From Halorubrum hochsteinianum (GTDB lineage Archaea > Halobacteriota > Halobacteria > Halobacteriales > Haloferacaceae): 64,000 nt of DNA. The stretch lies in the NCBI RefSeq assembly GCF_023702125.1, contig NZ_CP098415.1, positions 558,001 through 622,000 on the forward strand, read 5' to 3'. This document shows positions 36,043 to 45,496 of this stretch, piece by piece. How positions within the stretch are numbered: position 1 is the first letter of the stretch; each line of letters starts with the position of its first letter. The notes beneath the pieces were generated by a model. That model did not search any database. It saw nothing but the letters and a program-made list of their open reading frames with translations, and was not told the origin of the DNA. Position numbers and translations under genes: made by a program.

Positions 36043-37122
36043 ATGGACGAACGCATCCGACGCCACGCCGAGGTGCTGGTCGACCACTGTATCGACGCCG
36101 GGGCCGACGACGGCGTGGAGGTCCGCGCGCCGACCGCCGCCGAGGACCTCGTCGTCGCGCTGTACGAGGCGCTCGGCCGCCGCGGCGCGCGCCCGACGAC
36201 CGTGTGGCGGAACCCCCGCGCGACCCGGGCGTACGCCCGGGAGATGGACCCGGACGACTTCCGCCCGAAGGGCCACCGCGTCGCCGCGCTCGCGGAGACC
36301 GACGCGGTGATACTGATAAAGGGCGCGCGCAACGCCGCCGCGACGAGCGACGTGGGCGGCGACACCGGCGCGGCCGCCAGCCGGGCGAAGGAGCCGCTGC
36401 TCCGCGAGCGACTGGAGACGCGCTGGGTGATCACCCAGCACCCGACGCCGGCCGACGCGCAGCGCGCCGACCTGTCCACCCCGGCGTGGCGCTCGCTCGT
36501 GTACGACGCCGTGGACCGCGACTGGGCCGCGGTCCGGGAGCGGCAGGCGAAGATTGCGGACCGGCTGGCGGCGGCCGACGAGCTGCGGCTGGTCGTCGGC
36601 GACGAGACCGACCTCCGGCTCGACGTCGCGGGGATGGGGGCGTACAACGACGCCGGCCGGGAGAACATGCCGGGCGGCGAGGTCGCCACCGTCCCGGCGG
36701 TCGACGGCGTCGAGGGGACGATTCGGTTCGATCACCCGCTCCGGCGCGGCGGTCGGGAGGTGGACGGAATCCGGCTCGACTTCGCGGACGGGCGGGTGGT
36801 CGACCACGCGGCCGAGCGGGGCGAGGCCGTCCTCACAGACCTGCTCGACACCGACGCGGGCGCGCGCCGCGTCGGCGAACTCGGCATCGGCACCAACCGG
36901 GAGATCGGCGAGGTCACCGGGAACGTCCTGTTCGACGAGAAGGCGGCGGGCACCGTCCACCTCGCGCTCGGCGACGCCGTCGGGGAGTGCGTGCCGGACG
37001 ACAGGACGGCGAACGAGAGCGCGGTCCACGCGGACCTCGTCTGCGACGCGAGCGAGGACGCGCGGATCGACCTCGACGGCGAGACCGTCTACCGAGACGG
37101 GTCGTTCCTCATCGATGTGTGA
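36043..37122 (+). CDS. M29-family aminopeptidase
   Basis: A 359-residue metallo-aminopeptidase of the thermophilic-aminopeptidase (AmpS/PepS) type. Late family blocks include YNDAGRENMPGGEVATVP, GIGTNREIGEVTGNVLFDEKAAGTVHLALG and VHADLVCD. The ATG at 36043 lies about 27 bases after a CTTTTTCC element. It releases N-terminal amino acids in the cytoplasm. Confidence 0.9.
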   Translation: MDERIRRHAEVLVDHCIDAGADDGVEVRAPTAAEDLVVALYEALGRRGARPTTVWRNPRATRAYAREMDPDDFRPKGHRVAALAETDAVILIKGARNAAATSDVGGDTGAAASRAKEPLLRERLETRWVITQHPTPADAQRADLSTPAWRSLVYDAVDRDWAAVRERQAKIADRLAAADELRLVVGDETDLRLDVAGMGAYNDAGRENMPGGEVATVPAVDGVEGTIRFDHPLRRGGREVDGIRLDFADGRVVDHAAERGEAVLTDLLDTDAGARRVGELGIGTNREIGEVTGNVLFDEKAAGTVHLALGDAVGECVPDDRTANESAVHADLVCDASEDARIDLDGETVYRDGSFLIDV

Positions 37123-37183
37123 GCGACGAGAGAACAGCAAGTGAACGGCGAGTGAGCGACAGTCGAACGGTCGAGCGCCGCGG

Positions 37184-37828
37184 TCACACCATGTCGCCGC
37201 GGACGGACGCCCCCTCCTGTTCGGCCCGTCGCCGCTTCAGCACGTCGGCGGCCTCGCTCGCGGCGGCCTCGTCGGCACCGAGCATTCCCAGCGCGGCGGG
37301 CAGCGTCGGCATCGCGAGGGAGGCCTCGCGGAGGCGGTCGAACGCCTCGTCGTCGCGCTCGCCGTCGACCCAGAGGCAGACCCCGCGGGGGTCGAGCACC
37401 TCCTCGTAGGCGTCGCGGGCGAGCGCGCCCTTCAGCCGCTGGCGGACGTTGTCCTCGAAGCCCGCGTTACACACTTCGAGGTGGATCGGTTCGTCGTCTT
37501 CGACGAGCTCCGCGGCGAGACACTTCTCGGGCGCGGCGTACCCGTTGTCGCTCGTCCGCACGCGGTCCGGGTTCGCCTCGGCCCACGCGGCGTCGACCGT
37601 GGTTCCGACGCCCTTCACGCCGTACTCGGCCTCGAACGCCGCGGCCGCGTCGGCGTCGCCGCCCATGATCACGTCCTTCGTGAGGTAGACGTCGAGCCGG
37701 TCGACCGGGTCGAGCCCGAGCGCGACGTCGCCGAACGCCCACACCTCGCGGACGGGCACCGGCATCGGCTCGCTCGCGACCCGGTCGACGAGCGCCTCCA
37801 GTCGGTCGACCGCCCGTTCGCGTTCCAT
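37184..37828 (-). CDS. Conserved haloarchaeal protein
   Basis: A 214-residue soluble protein. The block VWAFGDVALGLDPVDRLDVYLTKDV loosely recalls the GS-x-A-x-G...D-x-D pattern of nucleotidyltransferases, but the glycine-serine pair is not present, so I do not call it one. It contains CNAGFEDNVRQRLKGAL and ends in a charged helix. Function unknown. Confidence 0.75.
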   Translation of the reverse strand: MERERAVDRLEALVDRVASEPMPVPVREVWAFGDVALGLDPVDRLDVYLTKDVIMGGDADAAAAFEAEYGVKGVGTTVDAAWAEANPDRVRTSDNGYAAPEKCLAAELVEDDEPIHLEVCNAGFEDNVRQRLKGALARDAYEEVLDPRGVCLWVDGERDDEAFDRLREASLAMPTLPAALGMLGADEAAASEAADVLKRRRAEQEGASVRGDMV

Positions 37829-37877
37829 TGACCGCGGCTACGCGGCGGGCGGGCAAACAGGTTACGCTCGGCCGGGG

Positions 37878-38447
37878 TCACACCCGGTCGATCCGGGCCG
37901 CCACGTCGTCCCAGTGGCCGCCCTTCCAGAACCACTGCCCGCAGTCGACACAGCGCCAGCCCGGGCGGTCCATGCCCACGTCGTCCGGGACGTAGTCGGG
38001 CCGGTCGGCGTCGGCGGCGGCGTCGACGGTGTCGTCGACATCGGCCCCCGCCTCGGTCGACGCGACGCGCTCGACCGGACCGTTACACGACCCGCACCGG
38101 CTCGGCTCCGCGGCGAGTTCGATCCGGAAGCCGGCCGCGTCGAGCTCCCGGAGCTGGTCGAGCACGTCGCGCTCGGTGAGGAGGGCGGCGTCGACCGCGG
38201 GGTCGGCGTCGGGGGCCCGGTCGGCGAGGTCGCGGTCGCGGGTGATCAGGACCCGGTCCTCGGCGGCGGCGAGCGCGAGGAGCCGGTCGTCGGCCTCGGT
38301 CCCGCGGTCGAGCGCGTAGGCGGCGTCGTACCCGCAGAGCCGCAGGTAGGTGGCGAGTTTGCCGCACATGACGTCGAGGAGGACGGGCGGCAGCTCCGCC
38401 GCGGAGGGGTCCGAGCCGTCCGACGGGTCCTCACCCCCGGCGGTCAT
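37878..38447 (-). CDS. Mut7-C RNase domain protein with zinc ribbon
   Basis: A 189-residue protein whose ATG overlaps the polX stop (ATGA). The PIN-like Mut7-C domain begins LLDVMCGKLATYLRLCGYDA, with DRVLITRDRDLA, and is followed by a four-cysteine ribbon (CGSCNGPVE and CVDCGQWFWKGGHWDDV). Such proteins are predicted nucleases. Coupling to PolX suggests a repair-linked role, by inference. Confidence 0.9.
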   Translation of the reverse strand: MTAGGEDPSDGSDPSAAELPPVLLDVMCGKLATYLRLCGYDAAYALDRGTEADDRLLALAAAEDRVLITRDRDLADRAPDADPAVDAALLTERDVLDQLRELDAAGFRIELAAEPSRCGSCNGPVERVASTEAGADVDDTVDAAADADRPDYVPDDVGMDRPGWRCVDCGQWFWKGGHWDDVAARIDRV

Positions 38448-40249
38448 TCGAGCAGGAACGACCGAAGCCCGTTGAGCGACCGGGCGTTGAGCACCTGTGA
38501 CGCCTCCGCCCACCCGCGCCGCGCGGTGTGGACCCCGTACCGCGCGTTGTCGAGTTCGCGGGGGGCGTGCGCGTCGGTATTGACGGCGATCGTCGCGCCC
38601 GCCTCGATCGCGGCCCGGACGAACTCGCCGTCGGCGTCGAGCCGGGCGGGGTTCGCGTTCACCTCGATCGCGGTCCCGTTCGCCGCGGCCGCCTGCGCGA
38701 CCGCCTCGATATCCGGGTCGAGTCCGGGCCGCTCGTTGATGAGGCGACCGGTCGGGTGGCCGAGCACGTCGACGTGCGGGTGTGCGACCGCCCGGACCAG
38801 CCGCTCGGTGGCCGCGTCCGCGTCCTGTCCGAGCGCGGCGTGGGGCGAGGCGACGACGATATCGAGGGCGGCGAGCGTCTCGTCGTCGGTGGAGAGGCCC
38901 CCGTCGGCGTCGATGTTCGCCTCGATCCCGTGGAGGATCGGGATGTCGACCGCGTCGCGGGCCTCCTCGATCGCCGCGGCCTGCTCCTCGATGTCGTCCT
39001 CGTCGAGGCCGACCCCGCCGACCATCCCCGGCCCGGTCGCGTGGTCGGTGACGACGTGGTAGTCGTGGCCGCGCTCTTCGGCCGCCGCGGCCATCTCGAC
39101 GACCGAGAAGCCGCCGTCGGACCAGTCGGTGTGGGTGTGGAGGTCGCCCCGGAGGTCGTCCGGTTCGACGAGGAAGGGGAGCCGTCCCTCGGCGGCCGCC
39201 GCGACCTCGCCGCGGTCCTCGCGCAGTTCCGGCGGGACCGGGTCCATGTCGAGCGCGCGGTACACCTCGTCCTCGCTTTCGCCCGCGACGCGGTCGCCGG
39301 CCCGGGTCGCGTCCGCCTCCTCGGCGGCTCCGCCGTCCTCGTCGCCGTCGGCGTCCGCGACCTCGCTCCCCTCGCCGTCGACGTCGCTCACGTCGAACAG
39401 GCCGTACTCGTTCAGCTTGAGGTCGCGGTCGATGGCGCGGTTGCGGACGGCGACGTTGTGCGCCCGCGATCCGGTGAAGTACTGGAGCGCCGCGCCGAAC
39501 TCGTCGGGGTCGACGATCCGGAGGTCGACGCGGGTGCCGTCCGCGCGCACGCTCGCCTTCCCGGTGCCCGCCTCGATCGTCGCGTCGGCGGCCGGCCAGT
39601 CGGTGAACGCGTCGACGATCGGGTCGCGCTCCTCGCTGGCGACGAGCAGGTCGATGTCACCGATGGTCGGCTTCCAGCGGCGGATCGAGCCGCACACCTC
39701 GGCGGCGGCGACGTCGTCGCGGTCGGCGAAGTAGGCGAGCGCGTCGTCCGCGACGGGGCGCGCGTCCCCGAGGCGGGTGCGCTCGCGGGACTCCCGGGCG
39801 AACGGGACGTTGTCGAGGATGTTCTGCTCCGTCTTCGCGCCGAACCCGGAGACCTCCCGAATCTCGCCCGCCTCCGCGGCGGCCTCAAGCTCGTCGAGGT
39901 CGGTGATTCCGAGCGCGTCGTACAGCGTGCCGACCGTCTTCGGCCCGACGCCCTCGACCGCGGTCAGCCCCGCCATGTCGACGGGGAGCTCCTCGCGGAG
40001 GTCGGTCAGCTCCTCGATCGCGCCGGTCTCGACGTACTCGACGATCTTCGCGGCGATGGCGTCGCCGACGCGGTCGATCTCGGCGACCGCGTCCTCGCCC
40101 TCGGCCGCGAGCCCCTCGATCGGCGCGGGGTGGTCGCGGACGTTCTCGGCCGCCCGTCGGTAGGCGGTCGGCTTGTACTCGACGCCCGTCGCTTCGAGGA
40201 GGTCGGCGAACTCCTCCAACCGGGTCGCGACCTCGTCGTTCCGGCTCAT
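38444..40249 (-). CDS. polX: DNA polymerase X family protein with PHP domain
   Basis: A 601-residue protein: N-terminal HhH region (RLEEFADLLEATGVEYKPTAYRR, LTAVEGVGPKTVGTLYDALG), polymerase palm with GSIRRWKPTIGDIDLLV, then, after an acidic insert (about residues 300-345), a C-terminal PHP phosphoesterase domain (DLHTHTDWSDG, HDYHVVTDHA, HPHVDVLGHPTGR, VNTDAHAP). It probably fills gaps in base-excision repair with 3'-5' exonuclease activity from PHP. A minus-strand ATATAA element lies about 30 bases upstream of the ATG at 40249. Confidence 0.95.
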   Translation of the reverse strand: MSRNDEVATRLEEFADLLEATGVEYKPTAYRRAAENVRDHPAPIEGLAAEGEDAVAEIDRVGDAIAAKIVEYVETGAIEELTDLREELPVDMAGLTAVEGVGPKTVGTLYDALGITDLDELEAAAEAGEIREVSGFGAKTEQNILDNVPFARESRERTRLGDARPVADDALAYFADRDDVAAAEVCGSIRRWKPTIGDIDLLVASEERDPIVDAFTDWPAADATIEAGTGKASVRADGTRVDLRIVDPDEFGAALQYFTGSRAHNVAVRNRAIDRDLKLNEYGLFDVSDVDGEGSEVADADGDEDGGAAEEADATRAGDRVAGESEDEVYRALDMDPVPPELREDRGEVAAAAEGRLPFLVEPDDLRGDLHTHTDWSDGGFSVVEMAAAAEERGHDYHVVTDHATGPGMVGGVGLDEDDIEEQAAAIEEARDAVDIPILHGIEANIDADGGLSTDDETLAALDIVVASPHAALGQDADAATERLVRAVAHPHVDVLGHPTGRLINERPGLDPDIEAVAQAAAANGTAIEVNANPARLDADGEFVRAAIEAGATIAVNTDAHAPRELDNARYGVHTARRGWAEASQVLNARSLNGLRSFLLE

Positions 40250-40394
40250 TTGTCCGGAGTTCGGCCGCCCGCCGCTTATATGGTCCGGCGGCTTCCCGAC
40301 GGGCGACTCCCCGTCCGGCGGCCCGGGCGCGACGGCCCCTCTGCGCGCTCGGATCGCCGCCACCCACAAGTCGCGCGCGGCCCGAGAGATCGAC

Positions 40395-40823
40395 GTGTCC
40401 ACCGACGACCCGAACCCCGGCCCCGACGACCGCTCCGACCGCAACGTCCTCGGCGGCGACCTCGAACCGTGCGGCCGCGACCCGACCACCGGCTACCTCC
40501 GGGACGGGTACTGCCGCGACGTCGAGGGCGACGTCGGCGAACACACGCTCTGTGCGGTCGTCACGGCCGAGTTCCTGCGGTACAGCCGCGACCGGGGCAA
40601 CGACCTGATCACGCCGCGTCCCGAGTTCGACTTCCCCGGTCTCGAACCGGGCGACCGCTGGTGCCTCTGCGTCGGCCGGTGGGTCGAGGCCGCCGACGCG
40701 GGCGTCGCCCCGCCGGTCGTGCTGGAGGCGACGGACGAGTCCGTGCTACGCGCGGTCGACGCCGACAGACTCCGAGAGCACGAGTTCGACCCGGAGGCGT
40801 TCGACCCCGGAACGCTCGACTGA
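40395..40823 (+). CDS. DUF2237 family protein
   Basis: A 142-residue protein, GTG start at 40395. It matches the DUF2237 pattern NVLGGDLEPCGRDPTTGYLRDGYC, HTLCAVVTAEFL, GNDLITPRPEFDFPGLEPGDRWCLCVGRW. It has conserved cysteines and unknown function. An upstream open extension is rejected because it overlaps the polX promoter and has shadow-like composition. Confidence 0.9.
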   Translation: MSTDDPNPGPDDRSDRNVLGGDLEPCGRDPTTGYLRDGYCRDVEGDVGEHTLCAVVTAEFLRYSRDRGNDLITPRPEFDFPGLEPGDRWCLCVGRWVEAADAGVAPPVVLEATDESVLRAVDADRLREHEFDPEAFDPGTLD

Positions 40824-40888
40824 CGGCTCGGCGACGGGACGGTCCGCCGCCCCGGTGGCTTTTTCGCCCCGGGACGGGAGGTCCGGAC

Positions 40889-41911
40889 ATGACGGACGGA
40901 TCGACCGAGACGCCGGACGACACCGTCGGCGGGCGCGCCGAGCGCAGCCGGGCGACGCTGTGGCTCCTGCTCGACGCCGACCGGCGGGTCGTCGCGGGCG
41001 TCGTCCTGTCGCTCGTGTTCCTCGGGCTGGTCGCGGCCGGGACGCTCCTCCCCGGCGCGGCCGGGGCCCTCCGCGGCGGCGACTCGGTCGACGCCCTGTT
41101 TCAGGCGCTGCTCACGGCCACGATCACCGGCGTCACGCTCGTCCTCACGCTGAACCAGCTCGTGTTGTCACAGGAGCTCGGCGCGGTCGGCGACCAGCGC
41201 GACCGGATGGACGGGGCGATGGAGTTCCGGGAGGACGCGGCCGCGGTCGTCGGCGAGCCGGTCGCCCCCGCCGAGCCGGCGGCGTTTCTCAGCGCGCTCG
41301 TCGAGGCGGCGAGCGAGCGCGCGACCGCCCTCGGCGAGGCGGTCGACGGCGCGGTCGACGAGGAGGTGGTGCGCGCGACCGACGAGCTGACCGAGGCCGT
41401 CGTCGGAAACGCGGCGCGGACGACAGCGGAACTCGACGGGGCTCGGTTCGGCGCGTTCGAGGTGATCGGGGCCGTCCTCGATTTCAACTACTCGTGGAAG
41501 CTGTTCGCCGCCCGGCGGCTCCGCGAGCGGCACGGTGAGGCCCTCAACGAGACCGCGACGGCGGCGCTCGACGAGCTGATCGGGGCGCTGCGGCTGTTCG
41601 GCCCCGCCCGTGAACACTTCAAGACGCTGTACTTCCAGTGGGAGCTGATCGACCTGTCGCGGCGGATGCTCGCGTCGGCCGTGCCGGCGCTTCTGGTGGC
41701 AGTGGGGATGGTCGCCTTCTTCGACGCGGAGCGGTACGCGGGGTCGGTTCTCGGCGTCGAGGCCGCCGTCGTCTGGGTCGCGGCAGCGGTCGCCGCCTCG
41801 CTCGTCCCGTTCGCGCTACTTTTGGCCTACATCCTGCGGATCGCGACGGTGACGGGACGGACGCTCTCCATCGGCCCCTTCATCCTGCGGGAGACGGACG
41901 GGGAGACCTGA
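40889..41911 (+). CDS. Conserved haloarchaeal membrane protein
   Basis: A 340-residue protein with paired hydrophobic segments near residues 35-60 and 75-95, a long helical soluble region (about 105-255), and a second pair near 265-320. The start at 40889 is supported by CTTTTTCG about 27 bases upstream. The symmetric 2+2 segments around a soluble middle suggest a channel or sensor, but no family is recognised. Confidence 0.75.
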   Translation: MTDGSTETPDDTVGGRAERSRATLWLLLDADRRVVAGVVLSLVFLGLVAAGTLLPGAAGALRGGDSVDALFQALLTATITGVTLVLTLNQLVLSQELGAVGDQRDRMDGAMEFREDAAAVVGEPVAPAEPAAFLSALVEAASERATALGEAVDGAVDEEVVRATDELTEAVVGNAARTTAELDGARFGAFEVIGAVLDFNYSWKLFAARRLRERHGEALNETATAALDELIGALRLFGPAREHFKTLYFQWELIDLSRRMLASAVPALLVAVGMVAFFDAERYAGSVLGVEAAVVWVAAAVAASLVPFALLLAYILRIATVTGRTLSIGPFILRETDGET

Positions 41912-41938
41912 CCGAGGGCCGCGGCGGCGCGGTCCGAG

Positions 41939-43168
41939 TCACTCGGTCAGCCAGAGCCCGGCGGCGACGACCGCCGCGAGCGCCATCGAGCCGGCGAGCA
42001 GCGCGAACGCGGGCCGGAACCCGACCGCGTCGGCGACGACCCCGGCCGCGCCGGGCGCGAGCGCGCCGGCCCCCATGAGCAGGGTCCGAACGACGCCCAG
42101 CCCGCCGCCGGCGAGCCGCTCCGGGAGCAGTTCCATCAGGTAGGCGCTGCGGACGGGCTGGAACCCGTGCGAGCCGAGTCCGAACGCGGCGACGACGACC
42201 GCGGCCGCGACCGCGCCACCGCCGAGTCCGGGCAGCGCGACGAGCGCGACGAGCGCCGTCGCGGCCAGCCCGAGCGTGGCGACCATCACCGGGAAGCGGC
42301 CGACGCGGTCGGAGAGGTCGCCGGTGGCGAGCTGGACGAAGGTCACCGCGAACACCAGCGAGTAGAGGAGGTTCGCGGTCGAGGTCGGGAGCCCGGCGGC
42401 CCGCGAGAGGTACAGCGGGAGGAACGCGACCAGCCCGTTGTGCGCGAACGAGAACCCGACGGTCACCAGCACGAACGCCGAGAACCGCGGATTCCGGAAC
42501 AGTCGGAAGTACTCCGCCGCGCCGGGGGAGTCGTCGGCGTCGGCGTCGGTCTCGGCCCCGAGGCGTTCGTCGCTACGGAGCCGGAGCCCCGTGGCGACCG
42601 CGAGCGAGACGGCGAGGACGCCGGTGAGGAGGAAGGGGGCGCGCCAGTCGGCCCCGGGGAGCCGCGCGAGGACGGCCGCAACCGCGGGCGGCGCGGAGAG
42701 GGCGGCCACGACGACCGCGGGCGCGGCGACGCCGCCCATCGCGCCGAGCGTGTCGTGGACGCCGAGCATCCGTCCTGTGCGGGCGGGGTAGACGCGGGCG
42801 ATCAGCCGCACCGAGACGGTCTTGTGGACGCCGGTCCCCGCGCCGACGACGAGCATCGCGGCGACGAGGACGGCGAAGGGGGCGTCGACGACGACCGCGA
42901 GCGACCCCGCGCCGGCGACGACCGCGCCCGCGACGATCACCCGCACCGGGCCGAGCCGGTCCGCGACCGCGCCGCTCGGGAACTGGAGCAGCGCGTACAC
43001 GACCATGAAGCCGGTGAACGCGGTCCCGACGGTGGCGTTGCTCACGCCGTACGCGCCCTGAATCGACTCGAACAGCGGCGGGAAGAGGTAGCGGACGAAC
43101 TTCCCGAGGAACCAGACGAGCGAGACGAGGACTAAGACGTCGTACTCGCCGATCCGGTCGCGGTTCAT
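41939..43168 (-). CDS. Major facilitator superfamily transporter
   Basis: A 409-residue protein with about 12 hydrophobic segments and a soluble acidic loop mid-protein (LGAETDADADDSPG). The MFS loop motif is seen in SGAVADRLGPVR and again in TGDLSDRVGRFP. Substrate unknown. A minus-strand TTTTAATT element lies about 27 bases before the ATG. Confidence 0.9.
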   Translation of the reverse strand: MNRDRIGEYDVLVLVSLVWFLGKFVRYLFPPLFESIQGAYGVSNATVGTAFTGFMVVYALLQFPSGAVADRLGPVRVIVAGAVVAGAGSLAVVVDAPFAVLVAAMLVVGAGTGVHKTVSVRLIARVYPARTGRMLGVHDTLGAMGGVAAPAVVVAALSAPPAVAAVLARLPGADWRAPFLLTGVLAVSLAVATGLRLRSDERLGAETDADADDSPGAAEYFRLFRNPRFSAFVLVTVGFSFAHNGLVAFLPLYLSRAAGLPTSTANLLYSLVFAVTFVQLATGDLSDRVGRFPVMVATLGLAATALVALVALPGLGGGAVAAAVVVAAFGLGSHGFQPVRSAYLMELLPERLAGGGLGVVRTLLMGAGALAPGAAGVVADAVGFRPAFALLAGSMALAAVVAAGLWLTE

Positions 43169-43244
43169 CGAATCGTCGTTGACCGGTCACCGAATTAAAA
43201 GGGCGGAAGTCGGCAGCGTCCGAGGCGATCCGTCGTCGATCCGG

Positions 43245-44639
43245 TCAGAACGGGCCTTTGCCGCCGCCCATCATGTCGCCGAGGCCGCCGCCCTCGCCGC
43301 CGCCCATCTTCTTCATCATGCGCTGCATGTCGCCCTCGCCCATCCCCTGGAACTGGCCGATCGTCTCCTCCATCATCGAGTGCTGCTCTAAGAGCTGCTG
43401 GACCGTCTCCTCGTCGGTGCCGGAGCCGCGGGCGATACGCTCGACGCGGGACTGCCCGACGACGCGGGGGTTCTCCAGCTCCTCCTCCGTCATCGAGTCC
43501 ATGATGCGCTCGAAGCGGCGCATCCGGTCTTGGGTGACGTCCATCGCGTCGTCCGGCAGCTCGTCCATCATCCCGCCGCCCAGCCCGGGGATCATGTCCA
43601 TCACCTGATCGAGGGGCCCCATCTTGTTCATCGCGTCCATCTGTCGTTTCATGTCCTTCAGGGTGAACTCCCCCTTCAGCATGTCCTCGGGGTCCCAGTC
43701 GTCGTCCTCCTCCTGGGTCTCCTGCATCGCGCGCTCGACGCGCTCGGAGAGCTGCTTGAGGTCGCCCATCCCGAGCAGCCGGGAGATGAACCCGGACGGC
43801 TCGAAGCGCTCGATGTCCTGGACCGTCTCGCCGGTCCCGAGGAAGGCGATGGAGGAGTCGGTCTCGTTGACCGCCGTCAGCGCGCCGCCACCCTTCGCGG
43901 TCCCGTCGAGCTTGGTGATCATCACGCCCTCGATGCCGATCGACGCCTCGAACTGCCGGGCCTGCTCCTTCGCGCCCTGCCCGATCGCGGCGTCCAAGAC
44001 GAGCAGCGACCGGTCGGGGTCGACGACGCCCTCGATCTCTTCGATCTCCGCGATGAGGTCGTCTTCGAGCGCGTGGCGACCGGCCGTGTCGACGATGTGG
44101 ACGTCGGCGTCCTCGGTCTCTTCGAGTCCGGTCCGCGCGATGTCGACCGGGTCGTCGTTGTCGGGGTTCCCGTAGAACTCGACCTCGGCGCGCTCGCACA
44201 TCTGCTTCGCCTGATCGTACGCCCCCGGCCGGAACGTGTCGGTCTGGATCACCGCGGGTCGGAGCCCCTTCTTCGAGAACCACCACGCCATCTTCGCGGC
44301 GGAGGTGGTCTTCCCCGACCCCTGAAGCCCGGCGAGGAGGATCGTCTGGTTCTCCAAGGGGAGTTCGGTGGAGTCGCCGACCAGATCGACCATCTCCTCG
44401 TAGACGATCCGGAGGACGTGGTCCCTCGCGGTGGTGCCGCCCGGCGGCTCCTCTTCGAGCGCGCGGGACTTGATCGAGTCGGACAGCTCCATCACGAGGG
44501 AGACGTCGACGTCGGCGGAGAGGAGCGACCGCTGGATCTCCTTGACCATCTCCTCGACGTCGCTCTCGGAGAGTCTGGTCTTCCCCTGGAGCTTGTCGAG
44601 GCTGCTCCGCAGGGACGTACCGAGGTCGTCGAGTACCAT
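43245..44639 (-). CDS. srp54: Signal recognition particle 54 kDa protein
   Basis: A 464-residue SRP GTPase. The N domain comes first; the G domain has [27 protein letters not shown] and [14 protein letters not shown]; the methionine-rich M domain runs from about residue 300 and ends in a Met/Gly-rich tail. With 7S RNA it targets nascent secretory and membrane proteins to the membrane. Confidence 0.97.
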   Translation of the reverse strand: MVLDDLGTSLRSSLDKLQGKTRLSESDVEEMVKEIQRSLLSADVDVSLVMELSDSIKSRALEEEPPGGTTARDHVLRIVYEEMVDLVGDSTELPLENQTILLAGLQGSGKTTSAAKMAWWFSKKGLRPAVIQTDTFRPGAYDQAKQMCERAEVEFYGNPDNDDPVDIARTGLEETEDADVHIVDTAGRHALEDDLIAEIEEIEGVVDPDRSLLVLDAAIGQGAKEQARQFEASIGIEGVMITKLDGTAKGGGALTAVNETDSSIAFLGTGETVQDIERFEPSGFISRLLGMGDLKQLSERVERAMQETQEEDDDWDPEDMLKGEFTLKDMKRQMDAMNKMGPLDQVMDMIPGLGGGMMDELPDDAMDVTQDRMRRFERIMDSMTEEELENPRVVGQSRVERIARGSGTDEETVQQLLEQHSMMEETIGQFQGMGEGDMQRMMKKMGGGEGGGLGDMMGGGKGPF

Positions 44640-44699
44640 TTGCCGGAGCTAGGCGGGCGACGCGGTAAAGCTTTGTTCGTCGCCGGTCGGGAGGCGGCG

Positions 44700-45464
44700 T
44701 CAGACCTCCTCGGCGATGTACCGTTCGATGCGGGTCACGAGCTCCGGCCGGAACGTCCAGAAGGCGTCCCAGACGTTCGGCTCGTCTTCGAGCGCGAGCA
44801 GCGCGACGTGGTCCCCGTCGCCGCCGTCGGGGGGCGTGAACACGACGAACCACGACCGTCGGTAGGGGTAGGAGGTCCCGGCGTGGACCGTCACCGGAAG
44901 CGTCGACAGCGACTCCACGTCGCCGACGCCGTACACGTGGACGTCGACGCCGCTCCGGGCGACCCGCTCGTACACCGACCGAGTGCCGCGCTCGTCGTCG
45001 ATCCGCGAGAGCCGCTGGAACGAGGCGCGCAGCGTGCCGTCACCGTGTTGGGCCGCGATGCGCTCTATCACCCGGGAGACGATGATCAACAAGAGCTTCT
45101 CCTTGTTCGACGCGGGGTAGCCGCGGACCCGGAACGCGACCTCGTCTAACCCTTCGAACACGGCCGGAAGCGAGACCTCGTCGAGCTCGATAGCGCCCGT
45201 CTTGTACAGGTCGGAGTTGATCAGCAACACCGATTCGAGCAGTTCGTCGAGCGTCGACCGCGCAACGACGGACCCGTTCTCGACGAGGGCGACCACGTCG
45301 TCGCCCGACTCGGGGTCGACGGTCTCGCTGATCGAGACCGACTGCCCGTCGAACACCGAGTCCAGCAGCTTCCGGACCGGGTCCGGCGACGACCGGTTCA
45401 GGAGGACGAGGTGGCGCTCGGGGGACTCGAGTTCGTCGAAGAACGAGCGGAGCGATTCGACCAT
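44700..45464 (-). CDS. DICT sensory-domain protein
   Basis: A 254-residue protein starting MVESLRSFFDELESPERHLVL. The C-terminal half (FQRLSRIDDERGTRSVYERVARSGVDVHVYG to VWDAFWTFRPELVTRIERYI) matches the DICT pattern as I recall it. DICT domains accompany signalling proteins, and the ligand is not known. It lies between srp54 and pantoate kinase on the same strand, 60 bases upstream of srp54. Confidence 0.78.
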   Translation of the reverse strand: MVESLRSFFDELESPERHLVLLNRSSPDPVRKLLDSVFDGQSVSISETVDPESGDDVVALVENGSVVARSTLDELLESVLLINSDLYKTGAIELDEVSLPAVFEGLDEVAFRVRGYPASNKEKLLLIIVSRVIERIAAQHGDGTLRASFQRLSRIDDERGTRSVYERVARSGVDVHVYGVGDVESLSTLPVTVHAGTSYPYRRSWFVVFTPPDGGDGDHVALLALEDEPNVWDAFWTFRPELVTRIERYIAEEV

Positions 45465-45496
45465 ACCGGTAGTTCCGGCCGAACGCGGCAAAGAGC

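Noticed and set aside
37184-37828. Nucleotidyltransferase reading of the FGDVALGLDPVDRLDVYL block
   Set aside because: The GS pair and correctly spaced acidic residues of that fold are not all present, so it was left as unknown.
38528-40888. A plus-strand frame running some 780 codons into the membrane-protein gene at 40889
   Set aside because: It is antisense to polX, and the real start at 40889 has its own promoter 27 bases upstream.
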